Of a stretch of DNA of 64,000 nt, positions 16,070 to 24,980 are shown piece by piece (within the stretch, counting starts at the first letter, position 1; every line of letters starts with the position of its first letter). The stretch is from assembly GCF_025151535.1 (NCBI RefSeq), contig NZ_CP102288.1:1762501-1826500 (forward strand), read 5' to 3'. Source of the stretch: Segatella copri DSM 18205 (GTDB lineage: Bacteria; Bacteroidota; Bacteroidia; Bacteroidales; Bacteroidaceae). The translations under genes were made by a program, and so were the position numbers. The notes beneath the pieces are model-generated. The model had not been told where the DNA came from, ran no database searches, and saw only the letters and a list, made by a program, of their open reading frames with translations.

Positions 16070-17986
16070 ATGGAAGAGTATATAGTTTCTGCAAGAAAGT
16101 ACCGTCCGATGACCTTCGATTCGGTTGTCGGACAGAGTGCATTGACCACCACTTTGAAGAATGCAGTGAAGAGCGGCAAGCTGGCGCACGCCTATCTTTT
16201 CTGCGGTCCGAGAGGTGTGGGCAAAACCACTTGTGCCCGCATTTTTGCGAAGGCAATCAACTGCGAGCACCCTCGTGAAGACGGCGAGGCATGCAACGAA
16301 TGTGAGAGCTGCCGTGCCTTCAATGAGCAGCGTTCCTACAACATCTTCGAGCTGGATGCCGCCAGCAACAACGGTGTTGACCAGATTAAGGTTCTGATGG
16401 AGCAGACCCGCATTCCGCCTCAGGTGGGCAAGTATAAAGTGTTTATCATCGATGAGGTCCACATGCTCTCTACAGCTGCCTTCAACGCCTTTCTCAAGAC
16501 GCTGGAAGAGCCACCTCAGCATGTCATCTTCATCCTCGCCACTACCGAGAAGCATAAGATTCTGCCTACCATCCTGAGCCGATGCCAGATTTACGACTTC
16601 GAGCGAATGACGGTAGCCAACACCATCAACCACCTGAAGATGGTGGCTGAGAAGGAAGGCATACAATATGAAGAGCAGGCGCTCGCCGTGATAGCCGAAA
16701 AGGCTGACGGAGGTATGCGCGATGCCCTCTCTATCTTCGACCAGGCTGCCAGCTTCTGCATGGGCAACATCACTTACCAGAAGGTGATCGAGGACCTGAA
16801 CGTGCTCGACAGCGACAACTATTTCCGTCTGGTAGACCTGGCTCTGGAGAATAAGGTGGCCGAGATGATGGTAACACTCGACGGCATTCTGAACCGCGGT
16901 TTCGATGGCGGCAACATGATACAGGGTCTTGCCCAGCATGTGCGCAATGTGATGATGGCGAAGGATCCTCAGACCCTGCCTCTGCTCGAAACCAGCGACG
17001 ACCAGAAAGCCAAGTTCCAGGCTCAGGCCCAGAAGGCACCTACACCTTTCTTATATAAGGCGCTGGAACTGATGAACCAGTGCGATATCCATTACCGCGC
17101 CAGCAGCAACAAGCGATTACTGGTAGAGCTCACCCTGATACAGATAGGCCAGATTACGCAGCCCGAGGATCAGGATGTGCCTAGTGCGGGGCGTACGCCC
17201 AATAGATTAAAATCCCTGTTTCAGAAACTCCTGGCTCAGTCTAAGCTTGCCTCTCAGGGTGCAGGTTCTGAGCCTTCTGGCAGCAGCGAAAACCGGTCAT
17301 CACAGCCGGGAGCGTCTGCTGCTACAGCTACTGCTGTGCCTTCGTCAGGGGCACCGACAGCCGCTTCTGCAGCATCCAATGCTGCATCTTATTCTGCATC
17401 TGCCACCGCAGCCGCATCTGCCTCTCCAGAAGGCTCAGCCGCTGCCGGAGCTGCTACTGATGCTGCATCGCCTCACAAGCCACGACTCAAGAATATCAAG
17501 CTGGGAGGCATAGGCATGACTTTCTCTAACCTGAAGAAGAAGGAGGAGAACCAGCGCCGCCTGCACAGTCCGTATGATGATACCAATGAGGAAAAAGCGA
17601 CCATCACGGGCGACCAGAACGAGTTCACCCAGGAGCAGGTGGAAGCAACATGGTTCAGTATGTGCATGAGAATGCAGAACAAGCTGGATTTCATAGGATT
17701 AGCCAACCGCATGAAGAGTATCGTACCGAAGATAACCAACTATCCGCAGATAGAGGTTATCATCAACAACCAGCTCTTACTAGACGACATTTTGAACATC
17801 AAGAACCGCATTCTCAAGACTTTCGTCTTAAGTCTTCACAACAGCGAACTGAGCATCAGTTACCGCCTTGCCGACCAGGAAGAGGTAGGCAAGGTTCTGA
17901 CCAAGAATGAAGTTCTGGAACTTCTTATGGAGAAGAACCCTGCAATGAAAAAACTCACAAAGGACCTGGATCTGGTCATGACATAG
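16070..17986 (+). CDS. dnaX: DNA polymerase III subunit gamma/tau
   Basis: This 638-residue clamp-loader ATPase holds the replicative polymerases together. Walker A is GPRGVGKTT (about 46-54), a four-Cys zinc site follows (INCEHPREDGEACNECESC), Walker B is DEVHML, and the sensor region is LATTEKHKILPTILSRC. The AAA+ part ends near 370. Residues 395-475 are a low-complexity Ala/Ser/Pro linker, and the last 130 residues form the tau-like polymerase-binding part. I see no clear slippery sequence with a downstream stop for making a short gamma form. The gene stands alone behind its own promoter. Confidence 0.94.
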   Translation: MEEYIVSARKYRPMTFDSVVGQSALTTTLKNAVKSGKLAHAYLFCGPRGVGKTTCARIFAKAINCEHPREDGEACNECESCRAFNEQRSYNIFELDAASNNGVDQIKVLMEQTRIPPQVGKYKVFIIDEVHMLSTAAFNAFLKTLEEPPQHVIFILATTEKHKILPTILSRCQIYDFERMTVANTINHLKMVAEKEGIQYEEQALAVIAEKADGGMRDALSIFDQAASFCMGNITYQKVIEDLNVLDSDNYFRLVDLALENKVAEMMVTLDGILNRGFDGGNMIQGLAQHVRNVMMAKDPQTLPLLETSDDQKAKFQAQAQKAPTPFLYKALELMNQCDIHYRASSNKRLLVELTLIQIGQITQPEDQDVPSAGRTPNRLKSLFQKLLAQSKLASQGAGSEPSGSSENRSSQPGASAATATAVPSSGAPTAASAASNAASYSASATAAASASPEGSAAAGAATDAASPHKPRLKNIKLGGIGMTFSNLKKKEENQRRLHSPYDDTNEEKATITGDQNEFTQEQVEATWFSMCMRMQNKLDFIGLANRMKSIVPKITNYPQIEVIINNQLLLDDILNIKNRILKTFVLSLHNSELSISYRLADQEEVGKVLTKNEVLELLMEKNPAMKKLTKDLDLVMT

Positions 17987-18111
17987 AAGATACTCCACAC
18001 GATACGAAATTCTCCACTCCATGTAGAACAACCTATACGGAGTGGAGAAACTAGTACTATCTTCCCCCAAATGCTGCCATTATACCCGGGCGTATGATGC
18101 CCCAAGAGGTT

Positions 18112-18281
18112 ATTCAGTATTCAGTATTCAGTTTTTTTCGCGATAGTTACCTTTTATACGGTTACAAATTGTAAGTAATTATTTTATATTATATATATAT
18201 ATTATTATATATATATAATATACTATCTATACAGAGAGTGGTAACAACAGCGAAAAAAACTGAATACTGAATACTGAATAC
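18112..18281. repeat. Inverted repeat built of TATTCAG words
   Basis: Three TATTCAG words followed by TTTTTTTCGC on the left mirror GCGAAAAAAACTG and CTGAATA words on the right. The loop of about 110 bp contains a run of TA/AT steps around 18187-18223 that can pair with itself. There is no gene inside. Confidence 0.7.
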
Positions 18282-18325
18282 GTTCCACGTAATCGGTTAT
18301 TACTTTGTAATATACTGGTTTATAG

Positions 18326-18391
18326 CGCAAAACATAGTTTTCTACACCGCAAAACATAGAGATGCGTCCCATGAAACATAGAGTTATTTCT
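18326..18391. repeat. Three 22-bp units with an AAACATAGAG-type core (array B)
   Basis: Units start at 18326, 18348 and 18370, exactly 22 bp apart. The first 12 bp are conserved (CGCAAAACATAG, CGCAAAACATAG, CATGAAACATAG) and the last 8-10 bp vary. Confidence 0.65.
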
Positions 18392-18448
18392 CTTTACTAA
18401 GTTTCAAATCGTAAGCTGCTGAAAATCGCTCCTTATCACATGTCTAAA

Positions 18449-18480
18449 TTTGGTAGATACCAGAAATCTTCATATCTTTG
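18449..18480 (+). promoter_or_regulatory. Strong promoter of a structured-RNA candidate
   Basis: TTTG at 18449-18452 and TATCTTTG at 18473-18480 are 20 bp apart, the best consensus match in the window. No convincing gene follows. Confidence 0.7.
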
Positions 18481-18486
18481 CACCGG

Positions 18487-18655
18487 CAATCGAAAGAACA
18501 GTCTTTTGTGCCTCGCTCGAGTCTTCTATTAAGACCAACACGGGTTATAAATGATGGCAGACGCCGGTCATCAATGAAGACCCCGAAAACGGCAGAAACG
18601 GGGCGTTCTGGGGAATTTGAACCAACTAGGCTAGTGTCATACCCGACACACAACA
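18487..18655 (+). ncRNA. Candidate structured RNA (about 170 nt), possibly 6S-like
   Basis: The region follows a consensus promoter and can form a rod by eye: AGAAC 18495-18499 with GTTCT 18605-18609, GCCTCG 18510-18515 with CGGGGC 18599-18604, and GTCTTC 18521-18526 with GAAGAC 18576-18581. The top hairpin lies near 18552-18572. A second hairpin, GTGTC with GACAC, ends it at about 18633-18648. A 102-residue frame across it has no credible start and no recognisable protein character. The rod with internal loops would fit 6S RNA, but I could not identify conserved 6S sequence; the identity is open. The 3' end is unclear. Confidence 0.45.
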
Positions 18656-18692
18656 AAAAAAAGCCCCCGATGCAGAAACGCACCGGGAGCCT
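18655..18692 (-). terminator. Terminator of asnA
   Basis: Read on the minus strand, GCTCCCGGTGC pairs with GCATCGGGGGC and is followed by eight Ts, about 85 bp after the asnA stop. Confidence 0.75.
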
Positions 18693-18778
18693 TCGTAAGC
18701 AAATTATTATTATCTTAAAAAGATCAACTGAATATGCAGCACATCAAAGTATACACCATGACGCACCGTCAGAAAGCC

Positions 18779-19816
18779 TTAGATAAGGTTCATGCCCGCT
18801 TCCTCAGCCTCCTTGCGCATCTCCTCAGACCAGATGCTAGCCTGGATCTCACCAATGTGAGCCTTATGCAGCAATACCATACACAGACGGCTCTGGCCGA
18901 TACCGCCACCAATGCTCAGAGGCAACTTGTCGTTCAGGAGCTGCTGATGGAAGTAAAGCTTCTCTCTATCCTCCTTGCCCTCCAGCTTAAGCTGACGCAG
19001 CAGACTCTCCTTGTCAACACGGATACCCATAGAACTGAGCTCGAAACTGCGACCCAGAACAGGATACCAGATGAGGATATCACCATTCAGTCCCATCTTG
19101 CCGTTCTCAGCCACGGTGCTCCAGTCATCATAGTCAGGAGCTCGGCCATCATGCTTCTTGCCATCGCTCAACTTGCCTCCGATGCCCTCTACAAATACAG
19201 CGCCATACTTCTTGCAGATAGCATCCTCACGCTCCTTAGGAGAAAGGTCTGGATACATATCGAGCAAATCCTGCGCATGAATAAAATGAATATCCTTAGG
19301 CAGGAAAGGCTTCAGCTGAGGATAATGCTCGCAAGCCAGGAACTCGGTACGCAAGATGGCACCATAGATGCGGCGCACGATATTCTCGAGGAAGGCGATG
19401 GTACGGTCTTCCTTGGTAATCACAGCCTCCCAGTCCCACTGGTCAACATAGAGCGAATGAAGATTATCCAGCTCCTCGTCAGCACGGATGGCGTTCATAT
19501 CTGTATATACGCCATAAGCAGGCTCAATCTCATACTCAGCAAGCGTCAGTCGCTTCCATTTGGCAAGAGAATGAACCACCTCAGCCTGGGCTTCGCCCAA
19601 ATCCTTGATAGGGAAACTTACAGGGCGCTCTACGCCGTTCAGGTCATCATTGATACCAAGACCCTTCAATACGAAGAGTGGAGCGGTAACGCGACGCAGA
19701 CGGAGCTCGGTGCTCAGGTTTTGCTGGAAGAATTCTTTGATCATTTTAATACCCATTTCGGTCTGGCGCATATCCAGCAGCGCCTTGTACCCTTCAGGTT
19801 TTATCAAATTGCTCAT
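18779..19816 (-). CDS. asnA: Aspartate-ammonia ligase (asparagine synthetase A)
   Basis: This 345-residue enzyme makes asparagine from aspartate, ammonia and ATP. It has the class II tRNA-synthetase-like fold; RQTEMGIKMIKEFF opens it, QWDWEAVI lies in the middle, and the C-terminal block GGGIGQSRLCM is the ATP/active-site signature. The start MSNLIKPEGY was chosen: a longer frame of 47 residues upstream crosses the promoter. TTGC near 19871-19874 and TACCTTTG at 19845-19852 (minus) are 19 bp apart. Confidence 0.94.
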   Translation of the reverse strand: MSNLIKPEGYKALLDMRQTEMGIKMIKEFFQQNLSTELRLRRVTAPLFVLKGLGINDDLNGVERPVSFPIKDLGEAQAEVVHSLAKWKRLTLAEYEIEPAYGVYTDMNAIRADEELDNLHSLYVDQWDWEAVITKEDRTIAFLENIVRRIYGAILRTEFLACEHYPQLKPFLPKDIHFIHAQDLLDMYPDLSPKEREDAICKKYGAVFVEGIGGKLSDGKKHDGRAPDYDDWSTVAENGKMGLNGDILIWYPVLGRSFELSSMGIRVDKESLLRQLKLEGKEDREKLYFHQQLLNDKLPLSIGGGIGQSRLCMVLLHKAHIGEIQASIWSEEMRKEAEEAGMNLI

Positions 19817-19844
19817 TTTTATTTCATATTTAGTATTTGCGCTG

Positions 19845-19874
19845 CAAAGGTACAAAATAATAATTAATCTGCAA
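19845..19874 (-). promoter_or_regulatory. Promoter of asnA
   Basis: TTG and TACCTTTG on the minus strand, 19 bp apart, with a leader of about 20 nt to the ATG. Confidence 0.6.
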
Positions 19875-19986
19875 GCATTTTTCCGTATTTTTTCGCAAAA
19901 TGATAGCATTTTTAAGTTTTTTAGTAGCATTTTGTAGAACAATTTGCAAATACACATTATATATATGAAAAAATCTGCCCCAAATA

Positions 19987-20018
19987 TTTGGTTATTTCAA
20001 ATAAAAGCAGTAATTTTG
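19987..20018 (+). promoter_or_regulatory. Promoter of tRNA-Arg
   Basis: TTTG at 19987-19990 and TAATTTTG at 20011-20018 are 20 bp apart, about 57 bp before the tRNA. Confidence 0.6.
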
Positions 20019-20074
20019 CAGTCGACTTCCCGTTTCGATGTCATACAACCGGAGAAACGGGCAGCAGAAAAGAA

Positions 20075-20148
20075 GGTCTCGTAGCTTAGCTGAATAGAGC
20101 GTCAGATTCCGGTTCTGAAGGTCGTGGGTTTGAATCCCACCGAGATCA
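20075..20148 (+). tRNA. tRNA-Arg (anticodon CCG)
   Basis: A complete cloverleaf can be drawn: acceptor GGTCTCG with CGAGATC (one G-U pair), anticodon stem TCAGA/TCTGA with loop TTCCGGT giving anticodon CCG at 20109-20111, and T arm GTGGG/CCCAC with loop TTTGAAT. The discriminator is A20148. The CCA end is not encoded (the sequence continues CCC). Confidence 0.93.
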
Positions 20149-20182
20149 CCCGAAACAACAGAAATGATTAATAATTGAAAAC

Positions 20183-21406
20183 ATGGATTTAGTAGAACGA
20201 TTTATAAACTATACGAAATTCGACACACAGTCGAGCGAAGAATCGACCAGCGTGCCTAGTACGGCAAAACAGCTCGAATTTGCCAAGTACCTGAAGAAGG
20301 AACTTGAGGACGAAGGACTGAGCGATGTCGAATTGGATGACATGGGCTATATCTATGCCACTCTGAAGAGCAATACCAAGAAAAAGACTCCTACCATCGG
20401 ATTTATTTCACACATGGATACATCGCCTGATGCCAGCGGAAAGGATGTAAAGGCGCGCGTCATCAAGAACTATGACGGCAACGACATCGAGCTGAGCCCG
20501 GGCATCATCTCAAGCGTTGAGACTTTCCCAGAGCTGAAGGCTCACAAGGGAGAGGATATCATCGTGACAGACGGTACTACCCTGCTGGGTGCTGACGACA
20601 AGGCGGGCATCGCTGAAATCGTACAGGCTATGTGCTATCTGCGCGACCACGACGAAATCAAGCACGGCGACATCCGAGTAGGCTTCAATCCTGACGAGGA
20701 AATCGGTATGGGTGCACATCATTTCGACGTAGAGAAGTTTGGCTGCGACTGGGCTTACACCGTAGATGGCGGCGACCTGGGCGACCTGGAATACGAGAAC
20801 TTCAATGCTGCCGGAGCTAAAATCATCATCAAGGGCGTGAGCGTTCATACAGGCTATGCCAAGGGAAAGATGGTGAATGCAAGCCGACTGGCTGTGGAAT
20901 TCCAGAACATGATTCCTGAGAACGAGACTCCTGAGCAGACTGAAGGCTACCAGGGTTTCTACCACCTCATCGGCATCGAGAGTCGCTGCGAGGAGGCAAA
21001 GCTCAGCTACATCATCCGAGATCACGACCGCAACAGGTTTGAAAGCCGCAAGGATTTCATCGAGGACTGCGTAAACAAGATGAACGAGAAGTATGGCGAC
21101 GGAACCGTAAAGGCGGTTATCTACGACCAGTACTATAACATGAAGGAGAAGATTGATCCTAACATGCACGTCATCGACATCGTGCTCAGAGCGATGCAGG
21201 AGAGCGGCGTTTCACCTCGCGTAGAACCTATCCGCGGCGGTACCGACGGAGCCCAGCTGAGCTTCAAGGGTCTGCCTTGTCCTAACATCTTCGCCGGCGG
21301 TGTCAACTTCCACGGCCCTCACGAGTTTGTGAGCATCCAGGTAATGGAGAAGGTAGTGAAGACCATCGTGAAGATAGCGGAAATCACAGAAGAATTTAAT
21401 GATTAG
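20183..21406 (+). CDS. pepT: Peptidase T (tripeptide aminopeptidase)
   Basis: This 407-residue di-zinc M20 peptidase removes the N-terminal residue of tripeptides in the cytoplasm. [11 protein letters not shown] holds the first metal His and Asp, DDKAGIAEI the bridging Asp, [14 protein letters not shown] the catalytic Glu pair, and [11 protein letters not shown] the last metal His. The length is normal. It starts 35 bp after the tRNA and could be read from the tRNA promoter. The spacer after the gene holds inverted TTTATAGTTAATAG words. Confidence 0.94.
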   Translation: MDLVERFINYTKFDTQSSEESTSVPSTAKQLEFAKYLKKELEDEGLSDVELDDMGYIYATLKSNTKKKTPTIGFISHMDTSPDASGKDVKARVIKNYDGNDIELSPGIISSVETFPELKAHKGEDIIVTDGTTLLGADDKAGIAEIVQAMCYLRDHDEIKHGDIRVGFNPDEEIGMGAHHFDVEKFGCDWAYTVDGGDLGDLEYENFNAAGAKIIIKGVSVHTGYAKGKMVNASRLAVEFQNMIPENETPEQTEGYQGFYHLIGIESRCEEAKLSYIIRDHDRNRFESRKDFIEDCVNKMNEKYGDGTVKAVIYDQYYNMKEKIDPNMHVIDIVLRAMQESGVSPRVEPIRGGTDGAQLSFKGLPCPNIFAGGVNFHGPHEFVSIQVMEKVVKTIVKIAEITEEFND

Positions 21407-21550
21407 TTTATAGTTAATAGTTTATAGTTAATAGGGCATTCTTGCTGCAAAGAAGAATTTCTATTTACTATAAACTATTATTTTTATCAGCTTCCCCCTA
21501 CTTTAAGCGATGTCGCTATAAACTATAAATTATAAACTATAAACTATAAC
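21407..21550. repeat. Inverted pair of TTTATAGTTAATAG words between pepT and the antiporter gene
   Basis: Two TTTATAGTTAATAG words right after the pepT stop mirror CTATAAACTATAAATTATAA-type words right before the next ATG, with about 60 bp between. As RNA the two arms would form an intercistronic stem. Confidence 0.65.
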
Positions 21551-21552
21551 TA

Positions 21553-23808
21553 ATGGCAGAAATTCCATTTTTAGTAAAAGACCTTGCCCTCATCCTGATG
21601 GTGGCAGGCATCGTAACCCTCATTTTCAAGAGGCTCAAGCAGCCGCTGGTGCTGGGATACATCATGGCGGGATTCCTGGTTTCGCCACACATGCCCTACA
21701 CCATGTCGGTAGTCGACGAGACGGATATCCAGACCTGGGCCGACATCGGTGTCATCTTCACCCTCTTCTCGCTCGGTCTCGACTTCTCGTTCAAGAAAAT
21801 CGTGAAGATGGGCGCTTCTCCCATCATCGCCACCGTGGTTATCGTGTTCTGCATGATGATGCTGGGCATCAGCGTAGGCCACGGCTTCGGCTGGGGAAGG
21901 ATGGACTGCATCTTCCTGGGCGGTATGCTCGCCATGAGCTCCACCACTATTATATATAAGGCATTCGATGATATGCGGCTGCGCACCCAGAAGTTTGCCT
22001 CGATGGTGATGAGCGTACTGATACTGGAAGATATCCTGGCTATCGTGATGATGGTGATGCTGTCGGCGATAGCGAGCGGAAGCAGTCCCGACGGCGGGCA
22101 GATGCTTGCCTCTATCGTGAAGATAGGCTTCTTCCTGGGCGTGTGGTTTATCGTGGGCATCTTCGCCATTCCGTGGTTCCTGCGTTCGGTGAGGAAACTC
22201 ATCAATGCCGAAACCCTGCTCATCGTTTCGCTGGGTCTGTGCTGCGGCATGGCGGTACTGAGCACCAAGGTGGGGTTCAGCAGCGCCTTCGGAGCCTTCG
22301 TTATGGGCAGCATACTGGCAGAAACCATTGAGGCAGAGAAAATTATCAAACTCGTAGAACCGGTAAAGAATCTCTTCGGAGCCATCTTCTTCGTATCGGT
22401 AGGTATGCTGGTAGACCCGAAGATTCTGGTAGAATATGCCGTTCCTATCCTCGCCCTGGTCGGTACGATACTGGTAGGTCAGGCGATATTCGGCACCTTC
22501 GGCTTCATGCTCGGAGGCGAGTCGCTGAAGTCGGCGATGCGCTGCGGTTTCTCGATGGCCCAGATTGGTGAGTTCTCTTTCATCATCGCCTCGCTGGGTC
22601 TGTCGCTCGGCGTCATCAGCAAGTTCCTCTATCCGGTAGTGGTAGCAGTGAGCGTCATCACCACCTTCCTCACCCCTTATATGATCCGTCTTGCCACACC
22701 TACCTATCAGGTGATGGAGAAACATCTGCCCGACAAGCTCATCCATATTCTGAACCATTTCGCGATGAGTCATCCCCAGACGCAGCAGCAGAGCAAGTGG
22801 AAATCGCTGATCCGCCAGATGCTGGTCAACACCACCGCCTACTCTATCCTCTCGGCAGCCGTCATCGCCCTGATGTTCACCTTCGTGCTGCCACTGATGC
22901 GCAATCTGCTGCCCGGCTGGCATCTCCACTGGTATGCCAACGCTATCACCGGTCTGCTCACCATCCTATTCATCTCACCGTTCCTGCGCGCCATCGTGAT
23001 GAAGAAGAACCACAGTGCCGAGTGGAAACGCCTCTGGGTGGAGAGCAGCATCAACCGCGTGCCGCTGCTCTTTACGGTGTTCGTGCGCTTTATGATAGCA
23101 CTGGCTTTCATCTTCTACATCATCAATTTCCTCTCGCGCTTTACCAATGCGCTGATTGTCTGCATCGGTGCAGCAGTAGTGATGCTGATGATAACCTCCC
23201 GCCGCATCAAGAAGCGTAGCATCGTGATGGAGCGCGTCTTCGTTCACAACCTCCGCTCGCGCGATATTGCGGCTCAGGTGAATGGCGAAAAGCGGCCGCT
23301 CTACGAGGGCAGACTGCTGGACCGAGATATCCACATCAGCGAATTTGAAGTGCCTGAAGATAGCAGTTGGACTGGCAAATCGCTGAGAGAGTTGCATCTG
23401 CGCCAGCGTTTCGGTGTAGACCTGAGCAGCATTCACCGCGGCTCTCACCGGCTGAACATCCCGAACGGCGACATGATCATCTTCCCGGGCGACAAACTGC
23501 AGGTAATCGGAAACGACGACCAGCTGCAGAAATTCAACACCGCCCTGCAGAGCGACCTGCTGCCTGAGGAGGCTGAAATAGAAAAGCGCGAGATGAAACT
23601 CAGCCAGCTCATCATCTCTTCTTCCAGCGAATTCCTGGGCAAGACGCTCATCGAAAGCGGTATCAGAGACCGGTACAACTGCATGGTTGTAGGACTGGAA
23701 GAAGGCCAGGAGAATCTGACGCACGTATCCCCTACCCGAGTCTTCAAGAAGGGAGACATTATCTGGATAGTGGGAGAAGAAGCAGATTTGAAGAGAATCA
23801 AGAATTAA
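21553..23808 (+). CDS. CPA2-family cation:proton antiporter with two RCK_C domains
   Basis: This 751-residue inner-membrane protein resembles KefB/KefC-type exchangers. Residues 1-385 hold about 12 helices of the Na/H exchanger fold (GYIMAGFLVSPHMP near 36-49; FSLGLDFSFKKIVK; SSTTIIYKAFDD). Extra helices follow at about 420-445, 455-480 and 515-560. The C-terminal 190 residues contain two RCK_C (TrkA_C) folds (about 595-675 and 685-750). No Rossmann NAD-binding RCK_N domain is visible, so gating may not use nucleotide. The likely role is K+ or Na+ efflux and pH control. Confidence 0.88.
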   Translation: MAEIPFLVKDLALILMVAGIVTLIFKRLKQPLVLGYIMAGFLVSPHMPYTMSVVDETDIQTWADIGVIFTLFSLGLDFSFKKIVKMGASPIIATVVIVFCMMMLGISVGHGFGWGRMDCIFLGGMLAMSSTTIIYKAFDDMRLRTQKFASMVMSVLILEDILAIVMMVMLSAIASGSSPDGGQMLASIVKIGFFLGVWFIVGIFAIPWFLRSVRKLINAETLLIVSLGLCCGMAVLSTKVGFSSAFGAFVMGSILAETIEAEKIIKLVEPVKNLFGAIFFVSVGMLVDPKILVEYAVPILALVGTILVGQAIFGTFGFMLGGESLKSAMRCGFSMAQIGEFSFIIASLGLSLGVISKFLYPVVVAVSVITTFLTPYMIRLATPTYQVMEKHLPDKLIHILNHFAMSHPQTQQQSKWKSLIRQMLVNTTAYSILSAAVIALMFTFVLPLMRNLLPGWHLHWYANAITGLLTILFISPFLRAIVMKKNHSAEWKRLWVESSINRVPLLFTVFVRFMIALAFIFYIINFLSRFTNALIVCIGAAVVMLMITSRRIKKRSIVMERVFVHNLRSRDIAAQVNGEKRPLYEGRLLDRDIHISEFEVPEDSSWTGKSLRELHLRQRFGVDLSSIHRGSHRLNIPNGDMIIFPGDKLQVIGNDDQLQKFNTALQSDLLPEEAEIEKREMKLSQLIISSSSEFLGKTLIESGIRDRYNCMVVGLEEGQENLTHVSPTRVFKKGDIIWIVGEEADLKRIKN

Positions 23809-23813
23809 ACAAA

Positions 23814-23858
23814 AGAACTTTCGTAAGTAAGCTCCATACGCCCTGAAAGGGCGTGTGG
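23814..23858. repeat. Short relative of the palindromic element, forming a hairpin between convergent genes
   Basis: AGAACTTTCG is followed by an 11-bp hairpin (CCATACGCCCT with AGGGCGTGTGG). The same AGAACTTTCG end and CATACGCCCTGAAAGGGC block are found, as the reverse complement, in the element at 2641-2901. It probably also acts as a terminator for one or both genes. Confidence 0.55.
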
Positions 23859-23875
23859 AGACATTTTCCAGGGAT

Positions 23876-24751
23876 TTACTTCACGGTGATATGGAAGCAG
23901 CCCTGCTTCACCTCATATTTAATATAGCAGCGGTTCTTGTTGCGGAAATCGCGGAGCACCTCGGAGAACACCCATTTCAGGGTATCATTCTGCACCTGGC
24001 GGCGAGGCTGTTCACGGGTCTGAATCTGCTTGTAGCGGTTGTAACAGATATCGAAGGTAGTACCATAGAGATGACACGAATTCTCAGTAGCATTGCCGTT
24101 TCGGGTACGCAGTTTCGCCACATCATCCTTGGTGCGCAGAATACTCGTCACGATAATCTTATGCAGCGGAATGCCCTTGATCTGCAGCGAATCAAAATAG
24201 GCACGGCCGATATCCTGGAGCAGCACAGAGGCACGAGGCACCAGGTAAGGAATACTGTTGTTCAGCTTGTCGACATAAAAGAAAGGATTGCTACCCACAT
24301 ACACCAGCTTGCCCTTGCTGTTCTCCGCCTCCAGACGGTTCTGTACCGGTTTCACACCATGCTTAGTAGCCGCCAGAATCTGCACATCCTGCTGGTCGGG
24401 GAAAGTATTGCCGAAATGAGGCACCGAGAAGATGCGATGCTTCACCTCCTTGCCATCCTTGTCGAAGAAGATAGAAGGCTTTCCGCTCTGTGCCGTATCA
24501 GGCGTAACGGAGAGTTCATCCTTCTTCAGGTCCTCAGCCACATTCCCTTCAGCATCAGCCGATGCATCAGAAATCTCAGCAGAAGAAGCATCAGAAGCAG
24601 CCGAATCCTTCGCAGCCACTAATGTAGAATCAGCCGCACCAGCAGCCGCAACCTTCGGTTTTGCTACTCCCGGGAAGATGACTCTTACCAGTGCCAGAAG
24701 CAAAACCACAATACCAAAACCTTGTAAATATCTGTTCTTACTAATCTTCAT
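23876..24751 (-). CDS. M15-like peptidase, DUF5715 type
   Basis: This 291-residue protein has an N-terminal signal anchor (about 10-27) and a Ser/Ala/Asp-rich linker (about 33-75), which puts the C-terminal domain in the periplasm. That domain carries SCHLYGTTFD, which fits the zinc-binding SxHxxGxxxD motif of M15 D,D-peptidases, and the ending YEVKQGCFHITV supplies a Glu and a late His in the expected order. I infer a cell-wall peptidase. The start MKISKNRYLQG was preferred to a 63-residue upstream extension that crosses the -7 box at 24826-24833. Confidence 0.75.
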   Translation of the reverse strand: MKISKNRYLQGFGIVVLLLALVRVIFPGVAKPKVAAAGAADSTLVAAKDSAASDASSAEISDASADAEGNVAEDLKKDELSVTPDTAQSGKPSIFFDKDGKEVKHRIFSVPHFGNTFPDQQDVQILAATKHGVKPVQNRLEAENSKGKLVYVGSNPFFYVDKLNNSIPYLVPRASVLLQDIGRAYFDSLQIKGIPLHKIIVTSILRTKDDVAKLRTRNGNATENSCHLYGTTFDICYNRYKQIQTREQPRRQVQNDTLKWVFSEVLRDFRNKNRCYIKYEVKQGCFHITVK

Positions 24752-24825
24752 AATTATCTTATTTTCACGAAATAATATTCTATATTCTTCAGGCAAAACG
24801 GGAACCGCATCGCCAAATTTAGCTG

Positions 24826-24924
24826 CAAAGGTAACAAAATCTCTCGAAAAAATAGCTTTTTTAATATTTAAAGAATGTTTTATTCGCCGAAATTTGCTCA
24901 TTTCATGGAAAAGTAGTAATTTTG
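24826..24924. promoter_or_regulatory. Divergent promoters of the M15-like gene and phoH
   Basis: Minus strand: TACCTTTG at 24826-24833. Plus strand: TTTG at 24893-24896 and TAATTTTG at 24917-24924, 20 bp apart. Confidence 0.6.
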
Positions 24925-24980
24925 CAGCGTTATATAACAAAATATTAGATAGGATAGTTTAAACTTTATAGAATTAAGAC

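Noticed and set aside
16070..17986. Programmed frameshift in dnaX
   Set aside because: I saw no A-run slippery site followed by a nearby stop that would give a gamma-length product.
18612..18640. tRNA or tmRNA end, because GGTTCAAATTCCCC on the minus strand resembles a T loop
   Set aside because: No matching acceptor, D or anticodon arm can be drawn around it on either strand.
18478..18786. A 102-residue reading frame
   Set aside because: It has no plausible ribosome site, begins at the -7 box of a strong promoter, and crosses RNA-like stems and the asnA terminator.
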